DNA of 64,000 nt from NCBI RefSeq assembly GCF_014842925.1, contig NZ_JACYXJ010000004.1, positions 530,251 to 594,250 on the forward strand. The letters are read 5' to 3'. Positions within the stretch are counted from its first letter, which is position 1; the number at the start of each line of letters is the position of its first letter. A program made the translations under genes and the position numbers. Shown here piece after piece: positions 8,636-16,968 of this stretch. The notes under the pieces were generated by a model. That model saw only the letters and a program-made list of their open reading frames with translations, was not told the origin of the DNA and searched no databases. Source of the stretch: Roseibium polysiphoniae (GTDB lineage Bacteria; Pseudomonadota; Alphaproteobacteria; Rhizobiales; Stappiaceae).

Positions 8636-9979
8636 CTATTGAACCGCAGTCAGCAAATCATCAAACATTTCCTGAACAACACTGAGAAGCGTCGAGGCGA
8701 TTGAATAGAGCTGTTCGAGCTCGGAAAGACGGGTCAGTTCTTCATCGACATTGACGCCATAGGTCGATGAAATCGTGTCAGAAATGGTGCTGAGTTCGGT
8801 TTCTGCCAATTCAAGCCGTGTCTCTGCGGTGGTGGTCGCATTGACGAGATTTGAAAGAATGCTGTTGGCGTAATCCGTAAATGACATCTCGTCCGCGGAT
8901 AGGTCTCCGGCAGCATCAAAGCTTACGCTCGCTTGCAGGACATCGAGCAGTTCATAGGCGACCTCGGACGGCAGCGTGTCGCCAAGCATCAGGCTCGGGT
9001 CGCTCTGAACTGTATCGCTGACGGCAATGTCCGAGGCGCCTGTACCGTTGAGGAGACCCGCGCTCACAGTGTTCAATTCATCGATGAAAGTGGTCGCCAG
9101 TTCGTCCAGCATGTCCTGATAGGCTGGCAGGGTTTCATCGCGAAGCTCGATCAGGGCGCCCAGATTGCCAGTGTCGAGATCGCCGGTGATGTCGGTGCCA
9201 TTCGCTGAAATGCTTGTGGTGCCGTCAGCTGCTGTTTCGGTGGTCAGAAGATGCGCGCTGCCGTCGACGAGAACCTGACCATCGCTTGTGTATACCTTTA
9301 CGGTCCCGTCGTCGGCCTTGAAGGTTGCGATTTCCAGTTGCTCGGAGAGAGATACAAGGGAAGCGTTCAACTGATCCTCAAGGTCCGCCGTGCTGTCGCC
9401 GCGGGCAGAGGCAGCTTCGATCTGCTCGTTCAAGGCATCGATTGTCTCTATGGCCTCATTGGCGGCCATGACGCCATCTGCAATCTGCTCGTCGGCCTGA
9501 TCTATTGATTGCTGAACATCCGTCGCAAGGCTGTTGAGCTGGTAGGTGACATCCTCAAGCGCTGACACGGCGGCACTGGCAAGACTTTCGCTTTCGGGAG
9601 TCTCGGCAAGTTCTGTCAGCGCGCTTTCGAAGGTGGCAATGGTATTGGAGATCGAACTCCCGTCGCCATCTTCGCCAGTTGTTGATCCAAAAGACTGCTG
9701 TAGTCCGTCGAGGTAGTCGGCTGTGACGGTCGTGTTGACTGCGTTGGTGGTGGCGGTGAGCAGGTCGTCCAGTAGATATCGGCTGACACTTGAAGCTATG
9801 CCGGTAACCGCGACGCCGGAGCCATAGCCGAGAGTGGTTTGAGACTCCGCCGAGGCGGATTTTGCCGTATATCCCTCGGTATCTGCGTTGGCGATGTTGG
9901 AAGATGCGACCGACAACTGCACCTGCGCCGCGGTGAGCGCGCTGGCGGCAATATAGGAAGACGTTGTCAGACTGGTCAT
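8636..9979 (-). CDS. flgK: Flagellar hook-associated protein FlgK
   Basis: Secreted axial protein (HAP1) of 447 residues. The N-terminal rod/hook signature is ALTAAQVQLSVASSNIANADTEGYT, and the C-terminal helix ends LYSIASTLLSVVQEMFDDLLTAVQ. The ATG at 9979 is used, with GGAG eight bases before it; a TTG lies one codon upstream. By my count only three Lys and about five Arg occur in the whole chain. Many members of the family are longer; the central variable domain is short here. Confidence 0.88.
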   Translation of the reverse strand: MTSLTTSSYIAASALTAAQVQLSVASSNIANADTEGYTAKSASAESQTTLGYGSGVAVTGIASSVSRYLLDDLLTATTNAVNTTVTADYLDGLQQSFGSTTGEDGDGSSISNTIATFESALTELAETPESESLASAAVSALEDVTYQLNSLATDVQQSIDQADEQIADGVMAANEAIETIDALNEQIEAASARGDSTADLEDQLNASLVSLSEQLEIATFKADDGTVKVYTSDGQVLVDGSAHLLTTETAADGTTSISANGTDITGDLDTGNLGALIELRDETLPAYQDMLDELATTFIDELNTVSAGLLNGTGASDIAVSDTVQSDPSLMLGDTLPSEVAYELLDVLQASVSFDAAGDLSADEMSFTDYANSILSNLVNATTTAETRLELAETELSTISDTISSTYGVNVDEELTRLSELEQLYSIASTLLSVVQEMFDDLLTAVQ

Positions 9980-10014
9980 CAACTGGGCTCCGGTTCGCGC
10001 TCAAGCGTGTTTGG

Positions 10015-10506
10015 TTACGCTTCGTACCGCCGTCCGATCGAGACGGGATGCGGAGTGTTCTGGTTGTATTGGCCGTTGACGCCATATCTTGCCGTCGATT
10101 GCTGCTTGTCCTGGATGGCTCGCATGATGGTTTTCACCCTCCGGCGGTTCGCGGTGAGGGCGCGGACCAGGTTCTGATTGTTGTGCGCGAGTGCAGTCGT
10201 CAGTTTTTCGTTTCTGTGCTGGAGCTCTGTGAATTTCCCGGGCGACGCGAGCAGGAAGATGTTGCTTTGCGCCCTGAATTTTTTCAGGAACAGCTCAAGT
10301 TCTGCTGCCAGTTTCTGTTTTCTCTCAAGAAGATCTTCAATGGAGGTCGGGCGACCGCTTGTCAGCCTGCGGTTCTCTTCCTCGGTGACCGCAATAAGAT
10401 CATCTGCAACGCAGATCGCATGATCGACGATCGCTTCTACCTTTGCGATGTCTTTTGGGGACAAGACCACGTTCGGCTGTTTCTCTGATTGCGTTGTCAT
10501 GTTCAT
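10015..10506 (-). CDS. flgN: FlgN-like flagellar chaperone
   Basis: Cytoplasmic helical protein of 163 residues located directly upstream of flgK. Its helices (residues 15-120) have the FlgN look: ENRRLTSGRPTSIEDLLERKQKLAAELE, then NEKLTTALAHNNQNLVRAL. FlgN binds FlgK and FlgL and delivers them to the export apparatus, which suits the gene order. The start overlaps the stop of the small gene at 10503 by four bases. Assignment rests on length, helix pattern and position; similarity is weak. Confidence 0.65.
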   Translation of the reverse strand: MNMTTQSEKQPNVVLSPKDIAKVEAIVDHAICVADDLIAVTEEENRRLTSGRPTSIEDLLERKQKLAAELELFLKKFRAQSNIFLLASPGKFTELQHRNEKLTTALAHNNQNLVRALTANRRRVKTIMRAIQDKQQSTARYGVNGQYNQNTPHPVSIGRRYEA

Positions 10507-10760
10507 CGTCCCTGTTTCTTCAATGTGTCGACCGTGCGGCTGTATGCGCCGATGACTTGTGTCGCCGTGGTGGAGCGGGACATCTTTTCTCCCGCTGCCT
10601 CTTGTTGCTGACGCATGCGGCGCATCAGGTCCTGGAGGTCGCGTTTGCAGACCAGCAGCCTCAATTTTTGGGCTGCAGAACGCGGAGAAGCTTCAAGCCG
10701 AAGGATTTCAGCCCTCAATCGCCGGCGTTCTTCCTTGCAAGCTTTGAGCTCTTCGGTCAT
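10503..10760 (-). CDS. Small basic coiled-coil protein in flagellar operon
   Basis: Protein of 85 residues, not recognised. Residues 1-55 form one long charged helix (EELKACKEERRRLRAEILRLE, then KRDLQDLMRRMRQQQEA). The ATG at 10760 lies six bases after the flgE stop; a longer frame would run into flgE. It overlaps the flgN-like gene by four bases. It is strongly basic while the secreted proteins around it are extremely acidic, so a cytoplasmic export partner or chaperone (FliJ- or FliT-like in type) is plausible, but nothing proves it. Confidence 0.6.
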   Translation of the reverse strand: MTEELKACKEERRRLRAEILRLEASPRSAAQKLRLLVCKRDLQDLMRRMRQQQEAAGEKMSRSTTATQVIGAYSRTVDTLKKQGR

Positions 10761-10765
10761 CGCCG

Positions 10766-12022
10766 TCACCGGACCGCATCCAGGAGTGTGTCGAACATGT
10801 CGCTGGCCGTAGACATGATCTGCGATGCTGCGGAATAGGCTTGCTGTGCGGACATCATGTTTGAGAATTCTTCTCCGGTGTCCACGGTGCTGGCTTCCAG
10901 CCAACCGCCTTGTATGGAGCCTGCGCCGCCTTCTCCAGCTTCATGCAGAGTGGCGTTGCCCGAGGTAGATGATCGCGAATAGATGCCTTCGCTGTCTTCC
11001 TCGAGACCGTCCGGATTACCGAATGTCGCAATTGGGATCTGGTAAATCGAGCGTTCTTCGCCGTTGTCGAAGAAAGCAATGACGGAGCCATCATCGGAGA
11101 TCTCGATTGAGCTCAGATTGCCGTACGCCAAGCCGTCCTGGTCGATGGATTGGACATCGATTGAGGGGTCACCATCATCGGAGGCGTATTGTGTGAGGCC
11201 AGTCGTGCTATCTGCATCGCCCAGCCCGAGGGTTATGGAGCTGTCTGCTGCACCCGTGGTCCAGCCTTCGATTGTCAATTCGGCCGGATCCGGGTTTGTC
11301 GAGGCCAAGGTGCCATCGGCATTAAACGTTACTTCTACCGCCGCAGAGGTGACCGTTCCGATCGTCTCTCCTGTAGAGGAGAGGGTGGGGTCGGAGTATG
11401 CAATCTCCCACGTGTTTTCCGCGGTCTTGCTATAGGTTGCAGTTACCGTGCTTGTGGTGCCCAGGGAATCATAGACCTCAAAGCTTGTTTCAAAGCTGTC
11501 ACCAACTTCTGCATCTGCCGGGAGATTGGCCTGGAACTCCACACTTGATGTGGCGTCGACAGAGCTCTGGACGGAATCGAGATCAATGGCCTCCAGCGAA
11601 TTCTCGCTGGTGCCACCGGTGACCTCCCCATCGGCATCGGTCGTCCAGCCCAGGAGATAGTAGCCGCCGTTGGTCAGGTAACCGTCGCTGTCGACAGTGA
11701 ACTCACCATCTCGGGTGTAATAGGTTGATGTCGCGTCTGTTCCATCGGAGACAATGAAGAAGCCATCGCCCTCAATTGCGAGGTGGGTCGCATCTGTCGA
11801 CTGGACCAGGAGGCCTTGCTGATCGACGTTTGAGACCATTGTTGCGGCGACGCCGCCGCTCGAATTCGTTCCGCTTCCTGCGACCAGACTGGAAAAGCTT
11901 GTTGACGATGACTTGTAGGCAGTCGTCTGAGAGTTGGCCAAGTTGTCTGAGATGACGGAAAGCGCCGTGCTCTGCGCAGACAGCGCGGAGATCGATGCGT
12001 TGAGGGCTCCTTGCAAGCTCAT
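10766..12022 (-). CDS. flgE: Flagellar hook protein FlgE
   Basis: Structural protein of the flagellar hook, 418 residues. The N-terminus carries the rod/hook motif (ALNASISALSAQSTALSVISDNLANSQTTAYK). A central FlgE domain follows (about 90-330), and the C-terminal helix includes LEASTVDTGEEFSNMMSAQQAYSAASQIMSTASDMFDTLL. GGGGG precedes the ATG. By my count the chain has two Lys and four Arg among 418 residues. It is read after flgD with a nine-base gap. Confidence 0.92.
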   Translation of the reverse strand: MSLQGALNASISALSAQSTALSVISDNLANSQTTAYKSSSTSFSSLVAGSGTNSSGGVAATMVSNVDQQGLLVQSTDATHLAIEGDGFFIVSDGTDATSTYYTRDGEFTVDSDGYLTNGGYYLLGWTTDADGEVTGGTSENSLEAIDLDSVQSSVDATSSVEFQANLPADAEVGDSFETSFEVYDSLGTTSTVTATYSKTAENTWEIAYSDPTLSSTGETIGTVTSAAVEVTFNADGTLASTNPDPAELTIEGWTTGAADSSITLGLGDADSTTGLTQYASDDGDPSIDVQSIDQDGLAYGNLSSIEISDDGSVIAFFDNGEERSIYQIPIATFGNPDGLEEDSEGIYSRSSTSGNATLHEAGEGGAGSIQGGWLEASTVDTGEEFSNMMSAQQAYSAASQIMSTASDMFDTLLDAVR

Positions 12023-12031
12023 GCCGGCCCC

Positions 12032-12718
12032 CTACTGCGCTGCGACGACGGCGAGGACGTCGTCGAGAAGAACAGAGGAATCTCCAATACCCAGGACGGC
12101 TTCGTCGCTGGTTGTGTCGACAGCAGTCACCTCAGCGATGACGGTCGTGTATCCCGAAACATCATTGCCATCGGCGTCTTGGGCTTCCACCTCGATGGTA
12201 TACAGTCCGCCATCTTCAAGCTGCTCACCGCTGGATGTAACGCCGTCCCATGTGAATGAGTGAGAGCCCTCATCTGTCTCTCCTGTTTCGCTAAAGACCG
12301 TGTTTCCGTCTTCATCGAGGATGTTGACCGTGACGCTCTCGGCTTCACTCTCCAAGGTGTAGGACCATTCGGCCTCACCATCTTGAATCGACGTCGTGTT
12401 GCCGACCGCTTCGACGGTTTGTCCGAGGTAGCCAAGGCCCTGTGAGTTCATGAGGCTGGCCAGCGTATCGGTGATCGAAGAGAGCTGGTCAGAGATCTCC
12501 GATTGGGTCTCATAGCTGGCGTAATCGACCATCTGACTGATGTATTCGCTCGTATCGGTCGGGTCGGTCGGATTTTGGTTCTGAAGCTGTTCTACCATCA
12601 GCATCAGGAATTCGTCACTGTCGATAGAGGTTCTGTCATCGTCGGACGTTGTTGATGTCGTCGATGTTGACGTAGTGCTTGTTATGTCCGAGTAGTAATT
12701 TACGGTTGATATAGTCAT
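12032..12718 (-). CDS. flgD: Flagellar hook-capping protein FlgD
   Basis: Scaffold protein that caps the growing hook, 228 residues. The diagnostic motif is near residues 36-60: DEFLMLMVEQLQNQNPTDPTDT. The C-terminal half has the FlgD Ig/tudor-like pattern (GSHSFTWDGVTSSGEQL, then GLYTIEVEAQDADG). The N-terminal 30 residues are almost only Ser, Thr and Asp. The whole chain has no Lys and a single Arg. GAGGGCGG precedes the ATG, and a possible sigma-28 promoter lies 46-72 bases upstream. Confidence 0.92.
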   Translation of the reverse strand: MTISTVNYYSDITSTTSTSTTSTTSDDDRTSIDSDEFLMLMVEQLQNQNPTDPTDTSEYISQMVDYASYETQSEISDQLSSITDTLASLMNSQGLGYLGQTVEAVGNTTSIQDGEAEWSYTLESEAESVTVNILDEDGNTVFSETGETDEGSHSFTWDGVTSSGEQLEDGGLYTIEVEAQDADGNDVSGYTTVIAEVTAVDTTSDEAVLGIGDSSVLLDDVLAVVAAQ

Positions 12719-13092
12719 ATCGCCGCCCTCGCTCGATTAATACTTTTCGAGGGCAAGCGTGAATTATCGAAATCGACAAATTGCCCTGTATAGTATTGAA
12801 ACGGGCGCAATAGTCATTTCAGGCGGGGTTTTTCAAAGAATTTACTTGGGAATATTCTGCCTAGAGAAATTTAAGCTTGGCGGGAAGAAATTTCCTAGCT
12901 TTATTAATCTGAATTTGACTGAAATCCAGGCTCCGTGACGAGTGCGTACACGGCGCCTTGTACGCGCATTGCGATTTGCGAAGATTGGTGGGCAAAAAAT
13001 ACCAGCTAGCGGACGTCTGGGCAGCGTCAGAAACAGACGGCAAGGAATGCTGGTTCCTTACGGCTCTGTCCCGTCGCCCAGAGGCTTGCACG
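12719..13092. other. Intergenic region upstream of flgD
   Basis: A 374-base stretch with no credible gene. It holds a candidate sigma-28 promoter (12764-12790) and an imperfect inverted repeat of two CTAG-containing motifs (12861-12898) that includes the octamer TTTCCTAG. Confidence 0.7.
12764..12790 (-). promoter_or_regulatory. Candidate sigma-28 promoter for flgD operon
   Basis: On the coding strand TACA, 15 bases, then TTCGATAA. This compares with TAAA-N15-GCCGATAA for FliA promoters (three of four and six of eight positions agree). It is 46 bases upstream of flgD at its near end. Weak but well placed. Confidence 0.4.
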
Positions 13093-13344
13093 TCAGGAAA
13101 TTTCGCGTGCTTTTTTGAGGATTTTCGTCGCAAGGCCTTTGGGGGCCAAGCGGGGCTGATGGGAAGAAAGCAGTGCCTTCAAGGCTTGCTCTTCTTCCAG
13201 CCGATTTTTCGCAGCACTGCACATTTTCAGCAGCTCTCTAGCAGGCTCTTGTTCAGCCGAAGGCCAAACATTCAGATCTGAGCCGTGTTTGTCCAACAGC
13301 GCATCAAACTTCTCTATTGCCATTTGATGCTTCACTGAAGTCAT
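13093..13344 (-). CDS. Small hypothetical protein with WP motif
   Basis: Protein of 83 residues if the ATG at 13344 is right; a longer form starts at 13386. The N-terminal part FDALLDKHGSDLNVWPSAEQEPARELL resembles short alphaproteobacterial proteins with the pattern D-x-x-G-x-D-L-x-x-W-P that I associate with ECF sigma factor genes. No ribosome site is obvious at either start. It lies between fliS and flgD in the same direction; an ECF sigma gene is 3.6 kb upstream. Function unknown; a regulatory partner of the sigma factor is only a guess. Confidence 0.5.
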   Translation of the reverse strand: MTSVKHQMAIEKFDALLDKHGSDLNVWPSAEQEPARELLKMCSAAKNRLEEEQALKALLSSHQPRLAPKGLATKILKKAREIS

Positions 13345-13410
13345 AACCAAACCAGACAGAATCCGTGCATGACCAAAACGGTACATGCGCGGATGTTGGT
13401 TGTCTATGGC

Positions 13411-13857
13411 TTAGACGCATTCAGCAACAATTCGTTCAGCTCGTATGTCCTCGAGCAGAGTTTGCTGATTTCGCGCTGATAGCGTGGTCATCTCGGCCCA
13501 GGCGTTGCGCAATTCGAGCAAGCCCGTCGCAATCGTGCAGAAACGGTCGCTCGCATCGGACTTTGATGCGGCGCTGTTCAACGCGAAAATATTGCGCGTG
13601 TACATGTCGATCAGTTGCCGGGCGAGAGTTCTATCAACATCAAGGTCTACGTTCTGGCGAAGTCCGCGCAGGATCCCGGTCGCACGTGCGATACGCGCGT
13701 GTGCCTGGTCAAATTCCTTTTTGCGGAGATGTCCCGCGGCAAGAATGATCGCATTCAAGACTTCGTCGAGCAGGAGGGTCATTGCGGCGGTCGGGGCGAC
13801 AGTGGTCGCGGCTGTGCGATAGGCGGCAATTGCCCGGTTCATGGCGTAGCTCATCAC
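13411..13857 (-). CDS. fliS: Flagellin export chaperone FliS
   Basis: Cytoplasmic four-helix protein of 148 residues that binds the C-terminus of unpolymerised flagellin. The pattern is FliS-like: AIAAYRTAATTVAPTAAMTLLLDEVLNAIILAAGHLRK, followed by RATGILRGLRQNVDLDVD and LIDMYTRNIFALNSA. It begins one base before the end of fliD. FliS and FliD are absent from many alphaproteobacterial flagellar systems, which use FlaF and FlbT, so their presence points to a distinct system. Confidence 0.8.
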   Translation of the reverse strand: MMSYAMNRAIAAYRTAATTVAPTAAMTLLLDEVLNAIILAAGHLRKKEFDQAHARIARATGILRGLRQNVDLDVDRTLARQLIDMYTRNIFALNSAASKSDASDRFCTIATGLLELRNAWAEMTTLSARNQQTLLEDIRAERIVAECV

Positions 13858-15561
13858 TTAATCTCCTGAACTTAGAAGAGCTTCAAGGTATTCAATGTCG
13901 GCCTGAGCCGCTTCGATCTCTGCCTGATAGGATGCGTACAGCTCAGTCAGATAGTCCCGGTAGTCGTCAGCATCGCTGATGATGCTGTCGTATTCCTCTT
14001 CGTAGTCCGTGTTTTGATCACTTAACGTGGTGATGATCTCGGTGAGAACGCCATCGTCCTCATCCGCATATTGGTTCACGACGTTGTAGAGGTTTTCCGC
14101 GAGGCCGGATGTGAACGTCATGTCGACGGTCTGGCTCTCCGTCCCGGTGAACACGAAGCTGATCCCGTCGTAGATGCTGCCCTCTACACCAACGATACGT
14201 GTGCCGCTCACCTCAAACAGGCCCTCGGCACCATCGACAAGGACGCTTGTGACACTGCCCTCGTCATCCACTTCGATATCGAGTGAAAGCTCATCAGGCA
14301 TTGAGTCGCTGCGTGCGAGGAGCGCCAGATCATTGGAGCTTGTCTCCATGTTGAAGAGCAGGAGATCCTCGATCGCATCGAGATCGGTGAGGAGCGCATC
14401 CGAAAGCGTGTCGTCGTCGACTTCCAGGTAATTGCTGCTGTCATACGATAGGCCGATCAATGACATGCCTTCATTGTCGATGATCGTCGCCAGGCTGGAA
14501 GCGATACCCGAGTTTGCCAGGCGCATTGTGCTGTCGCCGAACAACACTGCATCATCGGATGCGCCGCCCGAGGAGGAAACCTCCTGCTGGGTCAGGGCCC
14601 ATTCCCGGTAGGCATTGTATGTGTCGACGAGCGTGTAGATCGCGTCTTGAATTGTCGTCAGCGATTGTGCGACTTCAACCGAGATGTAGTCGTCATCGCT
14701 GGTTTCCTGGTAAATCGAGAAGGTCAATCCATCAACAACGTCGTCGATGACGTTGCTGTCACGTGTGACCTGGATGCCATCAACGCTAATGATGGCGTCT
14801 TGCGATGACTGTAGTTCGCTTGTGAAGGCTCCCGATGTGTCCGTCACGCCAAGGGACTGGCCGATATCGTCACCGGACGTTGAAGACAGGACGATGTCCT
14901 GACCCGTTTCTGTGGCGCTGAGAACAAGCTGGAATTCTGTGTCTGAGACCTGGATCACTGAAGCAGAGACGCCTGTTGTATCTGACAGCAGGTTTATCTC
15001 TTCGGCAATCTCATCAAGCGACATGTCCTCGGTAATGGAGATCTCGCTGGCACTCTCGCCGTCTTCATACTCGGCTCCGTCGAGCTCAAGTGTGAAGCTT
15101 CCCGACAATCCAAGTTCCGCGGTACTGTCTGCGTAAATGTCACCCGCCACTTTCTGACTGGTCGCGAGTTGCAGGATTTCAAGCTGATAGGTCGCAACAT
15201 CCACGCCATCATCAGCGGTGACGACAACCGCGGATTCTGCAGTCACATCGCCGTAGCCTGTCAGATAGGCTTCGCGAACAGAGAAAATGTCGTCAGATTC
15301 TGTGAGCGAGTTGGTCGTGCCGCGGATCGTGTCGAGTGCATCCTCCATATCCTGCAGGAGAGATTGCATTTCCTCGTAGGCCGCGATTTCGGCCTCGTTC
15401 TCGAGCATCTTGATTTCGATGGTGTCGGCGGGAAGCTCTTTTTGCATGACAGCCGCCTCGATCAAAGCGTCCCAATCGATGTCCGAGTTTGCGTTGGCAG
15501 TCGCGGTGTATACGGTTTCTGTCGTCGTCACCGTGGTCGATGTCGTATCGGTCACACTCAT
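13858..15561 (-). CDS. fliD: Flagellar filament cap protein FliD
   Basis: Filament-capping protein (HAP2) of 567 residues. FliD_N is at about 75-180 (ITEDMSLDEIAEEINLLSDTTGVSASVIQ) and FliD_C at about 260-550, ending in a coiled coil (YLTELYASYQAEIEAAQADIEYLEALLSS). GGAGC precedes the ATG. The first 35 residues are rich in Thr and Ser. As with its neighbours, Asp, Glu, Ser and Thr dominate. It lies downstream of fliC, from which a large stem-loop separates it, so it may be expressed less than flagellin. Confidence 0.88.
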   Translation of the reverse strand: MSVTDTTSTTVTTTETVYTATANANSDIDWDALIEAAVMQKELPADTIEIKMLENEAEIAAYEEMQSLLQDMEDALDTIRGTTNSLTESDDIFSVREAYLTGYGDVTAESAVVVTADDGVDVATYQLEILQLATSQKVAGDIYADSTAELGLSGSFTLELDGAEYEDGESASEISITEDMSLDEIAEEINLLSDTTGVSASVIQVSDTEFQLVLSATETGQDIVLSSTSGDDIGQSLGVTDTSGAFTSELQSSQDAIISVDGIQVTRDSNVIDDVVDGLTFSIYQETSDDDYISVEVAQSLTTIQDAIYTLVDTYNAYREWALTQQEVSSSGGASDDAVLFGDSTMRLANSGIASSLATIIDNEGMSLIGLSYDSSNYLEVDDDTLSDALLTDLDAIEDLLLFNMETSSNDLALLARSDSMPDELSLDIEVDDEGSVTSVLVDGAEGLFEVSGTRIVGVEGSIYDGISFVFTGTESQTVDMTFTSGLAENLYNVVNQYADEDDGVLTEIITTLSDQNTDYEEEYDSIISDADDYRDYLTELYASYQAEIEAAQADIEYLEALLSSGD

Positions 15562-15595
15562 CGAAAAGCTCCGGTTCTAACGAAGTTTCATGGAG

Positions 15596-15655
15596 CCGGG
15601 TCACCTGTCACACCGCCGGAGCGAGGCATCTAGTGGGGTGTTCAAGGTGACCCGG
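15596..15655 (-). promoter_or_regulatory. Large stem-loop between fliC and fliD
   Basis: Perfect 11-bp outer arms (CCGGGTCACCT with AGGTGACCCGG) enclose a second short pairing (ACACC with GGTGT). No T-run follows on the coding strand. It most likely protects the fliC message end and limits read-through into fliD. Confidence 0.75.
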
Positions 15656-15665
15656 TAACTTGGTC

Positions 15666-16838
15666 TTAGCGGATCAGGGAGAGAAGGTTTTCAGGCATCT
15701 CATTGGCCTGGGTGGCCGCTGCGACAGCAGCCTGAACCTTCACGCTCGCGGCGGACAGGGCGGCCTGTTCCTTCGCAATGTCAACGTCGGCGATCGCCGA
15801 CTGTGCAGCGTCGAGGTTTTCGATGCTGGTGTCGATCTGCTCGGAGCGGAACTCAAACCGCGACATGGTCGCACCCATCTCGGCGCGCGCGTTGGAGACC
15901 TCATCAATTGCCATATCGAGGACTGAGAGAGCTTCCTTTGCGCCATCTGCTGTCGAGATATCGAGTTCAGCGATGCCAAGGGCCTCTGTGGTCAGTTCGG
16001 GAAGCGCGAGATTGATCGTGTCTGCCGAAGATGAGCCGACAACAATGTCAGCGCCCGTTGTGTCGACCTCCGTCGCGGTTCCGCTCGTGGTTCCGGCAGT
16101 CAAGCCCAGAGTTGCGAGGTTGAGCGTACCAGTGCCGTCTTCCAGGGTAATGGAAGCGTTGTCTCCGGAGTCCAGCGTCGTCAGCGTGAGCGTGCCGGAT
16201 TCATTAGACGCTACGACTGTATATTCGCCCTCATCCTGCAGGCCTGAATTGATCTGCTCCACCATTTCGTCCACGGTCAGTGTGGTGTCGTCGGTGGTCA
16301 GCTCAATTTCAATGTCGTTGATGGTGATGGTGCCGGTGGTGTCGGCCGTCACTGTTGCGTCAGCTGTGGCGCCTGTCACGGTCGCCACCGTTTCAATGGT
16401 GTCGTCCGAGAAATCACTGGAGCCATCGAGAAGGCTCTGGCCGTTGTAGCGTGTGCTTTCAGCGATGCCGTTGATTTCTTCCTGAAGCTGTTCGAATTCA
16501 GCCTGGATGTAGGCGCGCTCGGTATCTGTCACGGTTCCCGAGGCGGATTGTGAAGAAAGCGTCTTCATACGCTCAAGAATGTCGCTGACGTTGGCGGCGC
16601 CGCCATCGGCTGTCTGAAGCACCGAGATGCCATGCGAGGCATTGGTCGAGGCCTGCTCCAGCGAAGCTACATCCGATGAAATCTTGGTCGCGATGGCCAG
16701 TCCTGCCGCGTCGTCGGAGGCCTTGGTGATGCTTGAGCCGCTGGCGAGCTTGGCAAGCGAGTCGGATTGTTCGGAGGAATTTGAGTTCAGGTAGCGAACC
16801 GCTGTGTTTGCCGCGGTATTGGTCGAAATAACAGGCAT
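15666..16838 (-). CDS. fliC: Flagellin
   Basis: Filament subunit of 390 residues. The conserved N-terminal D0/D1 region is at 1-140 (NTAANTAVRYLNSNSSEQSDSLAKLASGSS, with SHGISVLQTADGG). The C-terminal D0 is at 300-390 and ends in EMPENLLSLIR. The variable middle (about 135-300) is made of Thr, Asp, Glu and Gly with not one Lys or Arg. The start has GAGGAGAAG just upstream, and that site can pair with a complementary stretch in the leader. Downstream comes the stem-loop before fliD. The nearby ECF sigma gene ends 131 bases upstream. Confidence 0.93.
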   Translation of the reverse strand: MPVISTNTAANTAVRYLNSNSSEQSDSLAKLASGSSITKASDDAAGLAIATKISSDVASLEQASTNASHGISVLQTADGGAANVSDILERMKTLSSQSASGTVTDTERAYIQAEFEQLQEEINGIAESTRYNGQSLLDGSSDFSDDTIETVATVTGATADATVTADTTGTITINDIEIELTTDDTTLTVDEMVEQINSGLQDEGEYTVVASNESGTLTLTTLDSGDNASITLEDGTGTLNLATLGLTAGTTSGTATEVDTTGADIVVGSSSADTINLALPELTTEALGIAELDISTADGAKEALSVLDMAIDEVSNARAEMGATMSRFEFRSEQIDTSIENLDAAQSAIADVDIAKEQAALSAASVKVQAAVAAATQANEMPENLLSLIR

Positions 16839-16841
16839 CTT

Positions 16842-16926
16842 CTTCTCCTCAGGTCACAGGATCCACGCTCATTCGCGGCGCGGTCAGCACGACTGATCGC
16901 GCTCTGAGGGTTGAACGGAGGAGAAG
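16842..16926 (-). promoter_or_regulatory. Flagellin mRNA leader with self-pairing ribosome site
   Basis: The ribosome-binding stretch GAGGAGAAG (16842-16850) is exactly complementary to CTTCTCCTC at 16918-16926 of the same leader. Between them an internal hairpin (GCGCG.TCA with TGA.CGCGC, about 16879-16903) brings the two close. The message could thus hide its own ribosome site. Confidence 0.55.
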
Positions 16927-16968
16927 ATCGAATTCGGGCGCTATTTATTTTTTTCGATTTAAGTAGAG

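Noticed and set aside
12861..13133. A 90-residue minus-strand frame between flgD and the small WP-motif gene
   Set aside because: No ribosome site or recognisable pattern, and it overlaps the end of the better-supported small gene at 13093.
16933..16961. Possible sigma-28 promoter before fliC (TTTA/TAAA-like with CGCCCGAA)
   Set aside because: The spacing is 17 instead of 15 and the -10 agrees poorly, so it was not listed as a feature.
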